A stretch of 40,004 bases of DNA, taken from NCBI GenBank assembly GCA_019456195.1, contig VRUK01000041.1:5616-45619 (forward strand). The letters run 5' to 3'. A program made the position numbers and the translations under genes. The notes beneath the pieces are model-generated. The model had not been told where the DNA came from and did not search any database. It was given only the letters and a program-made list of their open reading frames with translations. This DNA comes from Planctomycetota bacterium. Its GTDB lineage: Bacteria; Planctomycetota; Phycisphaerae; Sedimentisphaerales; Anaerobacaceae. Positions 1 through 8,800 of the stretch are shown here, in pieces; position 1 is the first letter of the stretch; the number at the start of each line of letters is the position of its first letter.

Positions 1-212
1 ATCCGAGCACCCATCGTTACAAATGTACCCATCAGCAGGCCGGTCAGGATAAGCAACCAGAGTAATTCATATCCGTAATTGGCTCCGACATTTGAGCTTA
101 TTAACAAACTTCCTGCTCCGAACACTACACATGCGGTAATAAGTGCCGGCCCGATTGACTGCCACCATCGAAGACGTCGTTCGGAATTCGAATCTGCAAG
201 TGACTCAGGCAT
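1..212 (-). CDS. Nramp-family metal transporter, N-terminal part (runs off window)
   Basis: The reverse strand reads an open frame from ATG at 212 down to base 1. A strong GGGAGGT ribosome site lies 6-7 bases upstream and fixes the start. The 70 visible residues have a polar cytoplasmic N-terminus (about 1-18) and then two hydrophobic segments. The pattern GPALITAC...NVGANYGYELLW is typical of transmembrane helices 1 and 2 of Nramp proton-coupled divalent-metal transporters. Aligned without gaps to the classical helix-1 motif DPGN, this protein reads GAGS (residues 32-35). The metal-coordinating Asp and Asn are therefore absent, and the substrate may not be Mn/Fe. The C-terminal remainder lies outside the window. 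The gene diverges from the alaX-like gene at 381, with about 170 bases between them. Confidence 0.75.
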   Translation of the reverse strand, partial: MPESLADSNSERRLRWWQSIGPALITACVVFGAGSLLISSNVGANYGYELLWLLILTGLLMGTFVTMGAR

Positions 213-346
213 AAAAGACCTCCCTGTAATCAGTATTTATGAGTTGATTCATCAAACATCAAAATAAACATAGCGTTCTTTTTTTCAATATCAAGATTAT
301 TTTCTTGAACATCAGGGTTTTCTCCTATGTCTTAACCTAATATAAC

Positions 347-374
347 TTGAGAAAAACAGGCAGCTTGTTACAAT
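347..374 (+). promoter_or_regulatory. Sigma-70-like promoter, likely giving a leaderless alaX transcript
   Basis: TTGAGA (347-352) and TACAAT (369-374) are separated by 16 bases. Each matches the sigma-70 -35 or -10 consensus at five of six positions. Transcription would start around base 381, which is the A of the alaX ATG. No Shine-Dalgarno sequence is visible before that ATG, which fits a leaderless message. Seen by eye only. Confidence 0.5.
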
Positions 375-380
375 TCCGTT

Positions 381-1508
381 ATGAAAAGACTATATTGGAC
401 AAATCCTGAACTTTTCGAGACCGAAGTTGAAGTTAAAACAATCGCCGACTGCAAAGTTACTACCGACCCAGTCATTTTCCATTCTGATGAAGGTGGGCAG
501 CCCGCAGACATAGGTTCAATAGGCCAGGCCAATGTTAAAAATGTTGAAATCATTGATGGCCAGATATTTCACACACTCGACAAACCTCTTAGCGATGGTA
601 AATACATTGCCCGCCTTAACAAGCAGCATAGGCTCTATACGGCAAGCCAACATACCGCTCAACACATCATATCAGGAATTTCCGAAAAACGATTTGGCCT
701 CGAAACAACCGGCGTTCATATTGGATTGGACAGATGCACAGTTGATTTCGACAAGAAAATCGATTGGGAGACCGTTAAAAACATTGAGCAACAATCGATG
801 GAAGTTGTTACTCTCAACATTCCGGTTGAAACCGTGTTTAACGACACAGACGTTCGAATAAGGAGTAATTCCAAAGAAATAGAAGCAGACACAATACGTG
901 TTGTTAAGATTGGAGATTACGATAAATCAGCATGTTGCGGCGCTCATCTGAAGTTAACCGGTCAAATTGGAATCATTAGAATATTCGATATCGAGAGCAA
1001 GAAACAGGGAGTAAGAATATTTTTCCTTGCCGGTACAAAGGCTCTCGAACACTCACAAACTGAGACATCTATCTTGAGAGAGCTTAGGAAATCAGCCGGT
1101 TGTTCCTCATCTGAGCTTCTGGCAATCTTTGAGAAAGCTTTAAGTCATTCAAAAGAATTGACCAAAGAAATAAATAGATTATGGTCTCGGATGCTGCCGG
1201 ATATTGCAAAGTCAGCTATGGTAGCCAAATTCGAATCTACAAAAATCGGCATCCAGGTTGTCGATATCCCCAGGCAATTAATAACAAAACTCGCAGGCAT
1301 GATGGCAGAAACATTTGACGGAGCGGGGATTGTTGTTAGTGATACAAGTATTGCTATAAGCTCCAACGGAATAAATGCAAACGATCTGCTCAGGAAGATT
1401 CAAGATACCATCGGAGGTAAAGGTGGTGGATCACCTAAAGCGGCTAATGGAAAGCTGAGCAGAACTGTAACAACCGATGAAGTTATATCGATTCTGAAGC
1501 ACTTTTAA
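381..1508 (+). CDS. alaX: Alanyl-tRNA editing protein, AlaX-like with DHHA1 tail
   Basis: This cytoplasmic protein would hydrolyse mischarged Ser- or Gly-tRNA(Ala) in trans. The N-terminal second-additional-domain fold contains the editing-site zinc ligands: HTAQH (residues 91-95) and a C-x3-H motif in SACCGAH (C185, H189). A phosphate-loop-like FHSDEGGQPAD stretch at 33-43 is typical of AlaRS/AlaX. The C-terminal third (about 240-375) ends in a glycine-rich GGKGGGSPKAANGK motif characteristic of the DHHA1 domain of AlaRS, so this is the long AlaX form lacking the aminoacylation domain. The 375-residue length fits that class. The gene stands alone, and the next gene starts 55 bases downstream with its own ribosome site. 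The identification is secure; amino-acid specificity (Ser versus Gly) cannot be read from the sequence. Confidence 0.88.
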   Translation: MKRLYWTNPELFETEVEVKTIADCKVTTDPVIFHSDEGGQPADIGSIGQANVKNVEIIDGQIFHTLDKPLSDGKYIARLNKQHRLYTASQHTAQHIISGISEKRFGLETTGVHIGLDRCTVDFDKKIDWETVKNIEQQSMEVVTLNIPVETVFNDTDVRIRSNSKEIEADTIRVVKIGDYDKSACCGAHLKLTGQIGIIRIFDIESKKQGVRIFFLAGTKALEHSQTETSILRELRKSAGCSSSELLAIFEKALSHSKELTKEINRLWSRMLPDIAKSAMVAKFESTKIGIQVVDIPRQLITKLAGMMAETFDGAGIVVSDTSIAISSNGINANDLLRKIQDTIGGKGGGSPKAANGKLSRTVTTDEVISILKHF

Positions 1509-1563
1509 GAGAGCAGAACGACTCAGAGAGTAGATGTTCGAAATATCCTGAAAGGACAAACAT

Positions 1564-2913
1564 ATGAGAAAGCTATTGAGATTCACTTTACTATGTACAA
1601 TTGTTGTCTTTGCTGTCATATCATCTACCCAATGCACAACCTTTTCAAATAGCACTTCACAGACTTATGATATAGTTATTTATGGCGGCACCTCTGCAGG
1701 CGTTGCAGCGGCTGTCCAGGCTAAACGTATGGGCAAAACCGTGGTCATAGTATGTCCGGAAAAACATCTGGGCGGGTTAACCGCCGGCGGACTGACCTGG
1801 ACCGACTCCGGCCGCAAAGAAGCCGTTGGCGGCATCTCACGGGAGTTCTATCAGCGCATAAAGAAACATTATGATAAACTAGAATCCTGGAACTATCAGA
1901 AACCGGAAGAATATTCCCGGTACCGCCCTGATGACGATGCAATGTGGGTATTCGAACCACACGTAGCGGAACAGGGCTTCGAGGAACTTGTGGTAGAATG
2001 CAAGATTCCTGTCTATCGGAACGAGTGGCTCAAACGCAGAGAAGGTGTTAAGAAAAACGGTTCTCGCATTATCTCTATCACTATGCTCAACGGCAAAACA
2101 TATCGCGGTAGGATATTTATCGACGCAACCTATGAAGGCGACCTTATGGCAACCACTGGTGTGAGCTATCATGTCGGCCGTGAGGGCAATGACGTTTATG
2201 GCGAAACTCTAAACGGCGTCCAAACACGAAATGCAACAAGTCATCAATTCGAAAAGCCCGTCGATCCGTACGTTAAAACCGGCGATCCAGACAGTGGATT
2301 ATTACCACTAATCCATTCCGGTAATCCTGGAAAAGAGGGTATGGGAGATAACCGTATTCAGGCTTATAACTTCCGTATGTGCCTGACGAAAGTGACCGAG
2401 AATCGCATACCTTTCCCTAAACCGGATAACTATGACCCGATGCAATATGAGCTGCTTGCCCGATACCTCGATAAAGGCTGGCGAGCCATATTCGCAAAGT
2501 TTGACCCTGCGCCAAACCGGAAAACTGATACCAACAATCATGGGGCCTTTTCAACCGACAATATCGGCATGAATTATGACTATCCTGAAGCCACCTACAA
2601 GCGACGTCGAGAAATCATCAAAGAACACGAAGATTATCAGAAAGGTTTAATGTGGTTTCTCGCATACGACCCGCGCGTCCCTGTGGATGTACGCGAAAAA
2701 ACGAGTCAATGGGGTCTTGCAAAGGATGAATTCAGAGACAACGACCATTGGCCCCATCAAATTTATGTTCGTGAGTCAATGAGAATGATTGGTGATTTCG
2801 TCACAACCGAGCTGCACCTGCGAAGGATAAAACCGACACCAAAACCTATAGGTATGGGTTCCTACAACATGGATTCACATAATGTCCAGCGCTATGTCGA
2901 TGAAAAGTGGTAA
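1564..2913 (+). CDS. FAD-dependent oxidoreductase, N-terminal part (frameshifted gene)
   Basis: The product is exported: hydrophobic segment 5-22, with a possible but poor lipobox ending at Cys24. A dinucleotide-binding motif follows, with [11 protein letters not shown] at 40-50 and then [16 protein letters not shown], the hallmark of the FAD_oxidored family (Pfam PF12831) common in planctomycetes. The ribosome site AAGGA lies 7 bases before the ATG. The frame stops at 2911-2913 just after [17 protein letters not shown]. In relatives this motif continues directly into the sequence found in the next frame (2882-3208). A run of four A at 2903-2906 is the likely slip point. Removing one A gives a continuous protein of 547 residues, the usual family length. 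The substrate is unknown. The break is either a real inactivating mutation or a sequencing or assembly error. Confidence 0.8.
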   Translation: MRKLLRFTLLCTIVVFAVISSTQCTTFSNSTSQTYDIVIYGGTSAGVAAAVQAKRMGKTVVIVCPEKHLGGLTAGGLTWTDSGRKEAVGGISREFYQRIKKHYDKLESWNYQKPEEYSRYRPDDDAMWVFEPHVAEQGFEELVVECKIPVYRNEWLKRREGVKKNGSRIISITMLNGKTYRGRIFIDATYEGDLMATTGVSYHVGREGNDVYGETLNGVQTRNATSHQFEKPVDPYVKTGDPDSGLLPLIHSGNPGKEGMGDNRIQAYNFRMCLTKVTENRIPFPKPDNYDPMQYELLARYLDKGWRAIFAKFDPAPNRKTDTNNHGAFSTDNIGMNYDYPEATYKRRREIIKEHEDYQKGLMWFLAYDPRVPVDVREKTSQWGLAKDEFRDNDHWPHQIYVRESMRMIGDFVTTELHLRRIKPTPKPIGMGSYNMDSHNVQRYVDEKW

Positions 2914-3208
2914 CGCACGCAACGAAGGCGATATCCAGATCAATCCCGGCGGTCCTTACCCGATTTCATATGGGGCTATCGTTCCAAAGGCCTCCGAGTG
3001 CACAAATCTGCTCGTGCCGGTCTGCGTTTCCTCGTCACACATCGCCTACGGTTCGATTCGCATGGAGCCTGTCTTTATGATTCTCGGTCAGTCCGCCGCC
3101 ACAGCCGCAGTTATTGCCATAGATAACAGTACCGACGTGCAGAATGTCGATTACTCTAAACTGCGATCGCGTTTACTTGCCGACGGCCAGGTACTTAATC
3201 TTCGTTGA
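2882..3208 (+). CDS. FAD-dependent oxidoreductase, C-terminal part (frameshifted gene)
   Basis: This frame carries the missing C-terminus of the preceding gene. From about base 2907 it encodes SGNARNEGD, then a [12 protein letters not shown] segment, CTNLLVPVC and [16 protein letters not shown], followed by GQSAATAA. This is the conserved FAD-contacting end of the family. The first eight residues of the frame (2882-2905) only overlap the upstream gene and are not expected to be translated. There is no ribosome site before ATG 2882, so independent translation is unlikely. Best annotated together with 1564-2913 as one gene with a one-base frameshift at the AAAA run 2903-2906. Confidence 0.7.
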   Translation: MSSAMSMKSGNARNEGDIQINPGGPYPISYGAIVPKASECTNLLVPVCVSSSHIAYGSIRMEPVFMILGQSAATAAVIAIDNSTDVQNVDYSKLRSRLLADGQVLNLR

Positions 3209-3256
3209 TTTATGACACATACATAGTAAAATATGTAGTTTCAGGGCCGACACCTA

Positions 3257-3307
3257 AGAGATGAATACAGATGCTATGACAAAGCTGTTTTTACCTGTCT
3301 CATCTCT
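3257..3307. terminator. Imperfect inverted repeat between convergent genes
   Basis: AGAGATGAATACAG (3257-3270) pairs with CTGTCTCATCTCT (3295-3307) with one bulge, around a 24-base loop. It lies between the converging oxidoreductase and FG-GAP genes and overlaps the last codons of the latter. It could act as a two-way terminator, but there is no strong T tract, so this is weak. Confidence 0.25.
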
Positions 3308-5714
3308 CAGCTCTTAATACTTTTACAGTCGGCAAATCATTTTCAATAAATGCTCGGTGGTAACATTCAATCCTTCCATCCTCGCCACCCAAAAACAAGT
3401 CAAGCCGCCCATCCCCGTCAAAATCAACAACCTCAGGTGCAGTACTGTGTTCACTGCTCATAGCGATTTGTCTTTTTATCAGTTCGCCCCGCCAAGTGAA
3501 AACAGCTTTCTCCGCATATCCTACATTCTCATACCATCCAGCATTTTCCACCTTCTTCAACAAAGCCGTGTCCTGGCCGAACAGATGATGCGCATTGTGA
3601 AGTATATCCAGATCTCCGTCGCCGTCCCAATCCACAACAATAATCCTCGCTCGCCCGGATTGACCACCAGCATGTTCTGATATACGAATTGGGGCACCTT
3701 TTTCATTCCTGAAAATGCGTCGTCCAGGTTTTAGCCATTTTTCTCCATTTTTCAAAAATGCTTCATAGTAAGCCAGATAACCCTCGTAGTCCACCGTCAC
3801 ATAATCTGTGAAGCCATCCCCATTCCAATCCACCGCCGCTGGCCTACAACGCCAATGTGTAACCAGTTCCGTCGGAGCGGGCTGCCTCCAAAGCCATTCT
3901 GGTTTAGGTGGTTTATCCGGCCAGTCCACCAATAACGATTTCCCTGCTGCTAATCTTGGATTCTTCCTGCCACCGATATTCTCATAGAAGTAATGTTCCC
4001 CACTGACATCTGAAAGTAACAGGTCAAGGTCACCATCTTCATCCCAGTCCACCACTTCCGGCATAGTATAGCCATACTTCGCCTCATCCGGTCCCTGTAT
4101 CGAACCGGCGTTACCGGCTAACACGCGTATTTCCGTGCCATTTGCTTTTAACCTTCTGCCCAGGACGTATGAAAATTCATCAGGCCTGTCACTTATATTC
4201 TTGAAATACTCAACAAAGCCAGAGGAATTCCCGACCAAAAGGTCCATATCACCATCGCCATCCCAGTCACACGAGACCGGCACCGATAAACAGCCTGCAT
4301 CTATAACAGTATCCCATTGCAAAAGAAATCGTTCCTCGCTCAATTTCCCCCCTGCCAATTGTTCTATCCAGGTCGGCCGCCCATCTTCATTACCAAGTAA
4401 AATATCCAAATCCCCATCACTATCCATATCAGCCAGATAAGGGCGAACATAAATACTAAAGGGTTTTTTATCATCCGCTGTCTTTAGCGAAAATGCCTGC
4501 GCCAGCTCAGCTTTTCCTCCTTTGCCAACGTTCTCAAAATACAGCAACTCAAACGAATTGCCAGCCATCAAGTCGACATCACCATCTTCATTCCAGTCTC
4601 CGGCACTTATGCTGACATCACCATACAATTCTATCGGCACTTCATTGACTCTCACTACGGCTGCTTCCGCAAAGGCCGGCTTTTTTTCCGTCCCAATGTT
4701 CTTAAGAAAAACAATGCCGCTGCGAAGATTCTCCCCCAACCAAACGCCAAGAGACGAAAAAGGCGGACGACTCCTGTCCCAGATTGCTCCTGATGGATAA
4801 TAATCCCGTGACAGCCGACGAACCGTCAGCAAATCTCGTAAACCATCGCCATCCCAATCAATATAAATCCCGTCGGCACGACCATACTTTGGCAGTGCTA
4901 TAAAATCTTTCAACTCAAAGCCCTCATCTTTACGAATCAGCTTGTAAACGCGATTTTCAATCAGCAGTTCAACTCGCCCATCACCATCCCAGTCGATGGG
5001 CTGAAATTTTCCTTTGACCGGATGAATTCTTTGGCCAGAAGCAAACCATGGCCGCCCTCCCATTCCTGTATTCTCAAAATAATAAATCCCCCTCTTCTCA
5101 ACTGTTCCCGAATACGCCACAAACAGATCACTGTCACCATCTCGGTCGGCATCAGCGGCGGCAACCATTTCATTGTATCCCCCACTGATGGGTCCAAGGA
5201 TATGACGATTACCAAACGAAAGAAAATCGCCGTCTCCCACCACAGGCATTTCCGCCATTGTATTTGTAACGCCATTGCCCTTTCTGGAAAAATATATCGC
5301 GAATCGACACACGCCCCTGATACTCACCCTCCAACTGATAGTCAATCGAACCGGAAAGCCATCCTTACGAATACGACAAGGGATGTAAAACTTCTCTTGA
5401 TCTTTCTTCTCAGAGTCGCAGAGCAGCACTTGTCCTCGTGCGTCATAGGCCACCACGCGAATGCTATTTAGATTTATCTTAGCCGCTGACAAATCAAGCG
5501 TTTTTCCAATCTCCTGCAAATCCATCTCCACGCTCACAGGCGTAGTCTTCCATAGTAATCGACCTGGCGTAACTGAAACTATCAGACGATACTCATTCGT
5601 CCCTATCCAGCGAATTCCATCGGCCGCAATGCACCTCACCGATAAAGCAAAACAAACAAGAACTATCAATTCTATCGTGATTGCGGAAATTTCTTTTCGC
5701 CAGATATTGTACAT
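3300..5714 (-). CDS. Exported FG-GAP/VCBS-repeat beta-propeller protein
   Basis: The 804-residue protein has a hydrophobic signal segment at about 12-31, ending before ADG. Ten copies of a calcium-binding loop of the type D-x-D-x-DG-x-x-D are spread over the chain, for example DWDGDGDLDIL, DMDSDGDLDIL and DFDGDGRLDLF. These are usually followed by blade strands such as FLGGEDGRIECY. The pattern is that of FG-GAP/VCBS repeats, which fold as integrin-like propellers and commonly bind glycans or surfaces. The first 150 residues resemble a beta-sandwich and contain no repeats. No catalytic domain was recognised. Upstream of the ATG the ribosome site is weak, so the start is the least certain part. 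It is followed on the same strand (upstream in transcription) by the giant PQQ gene, 117 bases away. Confidence 0.85.
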   Translation of the reverse strand: MYNIWRKEISAITIELIVLVCFALSVRCIAADGIRWIGTNEYRLIVSVTPGRLLWKTTPVSVEMDLQEIGKTLDLSAAKINLNSIRVVAYDARGQVLLCDSEKKDQEKFYIPCRIRKDGFPVRLTISWRVSIRGVCRFAIYFSRKGNGVTNTMAEMPVVGDGDFLSFGNRHILGPISGGYNEMVAAADADRDGDSDLFVAYSGTVEKRGIYYFENTGMGGRPWFASGQRIHPVKGKFQPIDWDGDGRVELLIENRVYKLIRKDEGFELKDFIALPKYGRADGIYIDWDGDGLRDLLTVRRLSRDYYPSGAIWDRSRPPFSSLGVWLGENLRSGIVFLKNIGTEKKPAFAEAAVVRVNEVPIELYGDVSISAGDWNEDGDVDLMAGNSFELLYFENVGKGGKAELAQAFSLKTADDKKPFSIYVRPYLADMDSDGDLDILLGNEDGRPTWIEQLAGGKLSEERFLLQWDTVIDAGCLSVPVSCDWDGDGDMDLLVGNSSGFVEYFKNISDRPDEFSYVLGRRLKANGTEIRVLAGNAGSIQGPDEAKYGYTMPEVVDWDEDGDLDLLLSDVSGEHYFYENIGGRKNPRLAAGKSLLVDWPDKPPKPEWLWRQPAPTELVTHWRCRPAAVDWNGDGFTDYVTVDYEGYLAYYEAFLKNGEKWLKPGRRIFRNEKGAPIRISEHAGGQSGRARIIVVDWDGDGDLDILHNAHHLFGQDTALLKKVENAGWYENVGYAEKAVFTWRGELIKRQIAMSSEHSTAPEVVDFDGDGRLDLFLGGEDGRIECYHRAFIENDLPTVKVLRAER

Positions 5715-5831
5715 AATTGACTCTATTATTTTTCTGTCGATATGCTTTCATCAAGCCACGTCGGATTAGATTCGTAATGTTACTTACTTGAAATCAAACG
5801 GATTCAACGAAACACTCTGCACAAACATACT

Positions 5832-8800
5832 TCACATTGGAGAAGTTTTTCCAAAAGCAATCTCTCCTGCTTCTTCTCTGATAACCTCAATGAAGTTGAT
5901 AATCGGGGCCTGATTCATCTGCGGATTAGCCGACTGGGGAAGTAGTTCAAGGATGATAACATTTTCGGCTTTAATACCTACGAATTCTTTTATAACAGCT
6001 CTGTTGATTTGACCTGCTGTTTTTAGGATATCAAAGCTTTCTAATACCACTTTGTCCTGAAGTTTGATATCAAAGACACGCCGACCTTCTTTGTCATCCG
6101 GCATAGCTTTAAATCCAAGGCGGACAGTGTATATTGCGGCTTTTTGTCCGGCAGCATTATCAGTCAGCGGTACTTCGCAACGTGTCATACCCTGACAACC
6201 GGATGTGAACAGCCAGGGCTTCTTAGTTCCAGCTATGTAAACACCTTTGAAGTCACGACTGAAATATCCCATTCCCGGTAAGGTCTTGGCATTAAGATCA
6301 AACTTAACGCCGTAATTGGGGAAGTGATTATACGAACTGGTTTTCGGATTTGGATAGCCGAACCATACAGTTCCATCATCATCCTTCATGTCCGCTGAGG
6401 CACCGAAATTAACGGCAAAACGTTTAACAGGGCTGAGCTTGCCGGGTGTAACAAAGACGGCCCAGGGCTGAGTTCTGTTTGGTTTGCGTTTCATAGCCAA
6501 TGAGCAGCGGACCGGATATGAGCATGTGCAGCCAGCCGCCGCCTCCTGAGAAAGCAATAAGCCGCCTGCCGGAATAACACTAATGGCGCAGCCTGGGCGA
6601 TAGGCACCAAAAATAGTGACTCCGTCGTCTCTTTCCAGGTCATAAAACGCCGTGCAGGCCGAGCGATAGAAAATCCCCTTCGCTGAAGCAGCAGTGATGC
6701 CGCAAGTGTGGCCGGGTCGTAAAAATTCCCAGGGTACCTGCTCACCGGTAATTGGATGATCTCGCATAACAATCTCACCTGTCTGAAGTTCACAGGCTTG
6801 AGGCTTTAGGATGATCTTATCTGCAACAATGACCGGCCTTGTTCGGTAGTTCAGAGCACGAGACCAAACCATATCGCCCTTCTCACCGGATAACGCCGTT
6901 ATGCGACGCCATTTCATACCGCCTTCTCTGAATCTCCATGCGTCATGGTTGCCGTGATTGCCGAAAAACAGGAGCAATCCGCTGCTGTATGCGGCTCCCA
7001 TTTTATCGCCGCAGCATCCCGTCAAATCGACTGGTCGCCTCCAGATTAACTCGCCTGTTACGGCATCGAGGGCAAAAACATTCCTTACGTCGGCATCATC
7101 ATAAGTTAAACTACCTTCGAAAAACTCCTCCTTGAACAACTCAGCTTTCAAAGAACTGATGAGATATTCAACCTGGGCTTTCTGACCATACGATTTATTT
7201 TCCTTAAGCTTCTCAGCTAAAAACTTTTTCTTTTCCCTCAGCTCTTCAAGAATTCCTGCTCTTTCTTTATACGTATCCTCTTTTATTAGTTTTCGCCTTC
7301 TCTTCAGGGCTCGTTTTCTTTGGCCTTCTTTTATTCCGCTGTCGGCGTAAAAGATTTTACCATCTCCGAGTGTGATAGTTATGTTAGCAATCTTTTTCCC
7401 ATCACGCTTCCAAAGCAACTCGCCCGTTTCTGTGTCCATGGCGAATATCCTGTCGCTCACCATTAAATTATCTGTCACAGAGTTTGTCTGGAGGAATTCA
7501 CCTCCTCGGGCAAAAGATGTCATAGTGCGATACATAATCCCTGATCTTTGAACAGCCATCTGTATATCTTGCGGTTCAGGATACAGTTTTCTGGCGGACT
7601 TATACGAATCTCTGTGTTCCTCAGGAATATCCTCAATCTTCTTCCATTTCCCATTTTCCACGAAACGCTTCAAAACAGCACCGTAATCTTCATTCATAGC
7701 TGTGGCACTCGAACCGTAGAGAATATTACCGACGACCGATATATAACCCCATCGGCGAGTGGACCCGTCAGAAGAAGGAGGGATGTTATATTCACGCATT
7801 GTCCGACCCGTCGCCGGATCCAGGCGGTAGCATTTATCATGAGCAGCAATATAAAGACCGTTCTCCGTTACAACCAGATTTCCAGAATCGGCCTTGATTT
7901 TCACACGTACCGCTCCCGGAATCTCCCTTTTCCACAGCAATGTCCCGTTGAACGCGTCAACAGCCATGATTAGCTCTTCACCCTGCATAAATAACCGACC
8001 GTCCATTGAGACCGGGCTTTGAGCGCGGGCGTGACGTTCGGTCATCCCCTGTGGGCCCGGCTCTCCATACCAGAGAACACCCAAAGGACCATATACCAAC
8101 TCATCGTCCGAGCAGGCTGTATTTTGTGGATTACCGTATTGTTGTTGCCAGGCGCCGGCTCCTTCAAGAGGTCCCCGGACGAATTTTCGCCAGACAACAT
8201 CTCCATCGCGATGAAAACTCAGGCACGCCGTTCCTCCCCAGGGGCGAAGAATACGCTGCCCTTCTTCTGTCGTTCCGGTCGTATTGCCAGTAATGAGCAT
8301 CTCATCAGAGACAATCAGGTTGGCAAAATAATCCGGCAGAGACTCCATATCCCAGGGCTCAACTACTACTTGCTTTCCCAGCAAGCCGGCGGCATCAAGG
8401 TATTTTCGGGCAGATGATAGTTTTTCAGGATCTTGTTCCAGACCGACAATTTTTAATTCTGTCCTTTTAGCCAATTCATAAGCGAGCCGCCCCTGATTAC
8501 AGTCCAGCACCAAAGCATATCCATTCTTTATACCGCTTTCGGCTAAGATTTTTTCCGCGGCGGCCTCGTATGTTTCGGCAAGTGAATCGTTAGGAAAGAG
8601 ATCTGCTTTTATCTCTTGTTTAATTTCTTTAACCGCAGCAACTTCTGTCTCGCTGAAGCAGTAAACAGGCCCTTTGTCGCTGCTCACAATCAGATGACCG
8701 CCGGAGGCAGCCAATCCAATCGCGGCACCATTCACATCACTCTTCCACATTTCTATACCGGTTTTTGAGTCAATACCGACGACAAATCCTTCACCCCCGG

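Noticed and set aside
79..267. Plus-strand ORF of 62 codons at the left edge
   Set aside because: Opposes the Nramp-like gene, whose minus-strand translation gives a clear transmembrane family match with a good ribosome site.
5022..5471. Plus-strand ORF of 149 codons opposite the FG-GAP gene
   Set aside because: Antisense to well-formed FG-GAP repeats; composition looks like a reading-frame shadow.
7548..8417. Plus-strand ORFs opposite the PQQ-propeller gene
   Set aside because: They oppose clear propeller blades and the start of the methyltransferase-like region; no domain or ribosome site.
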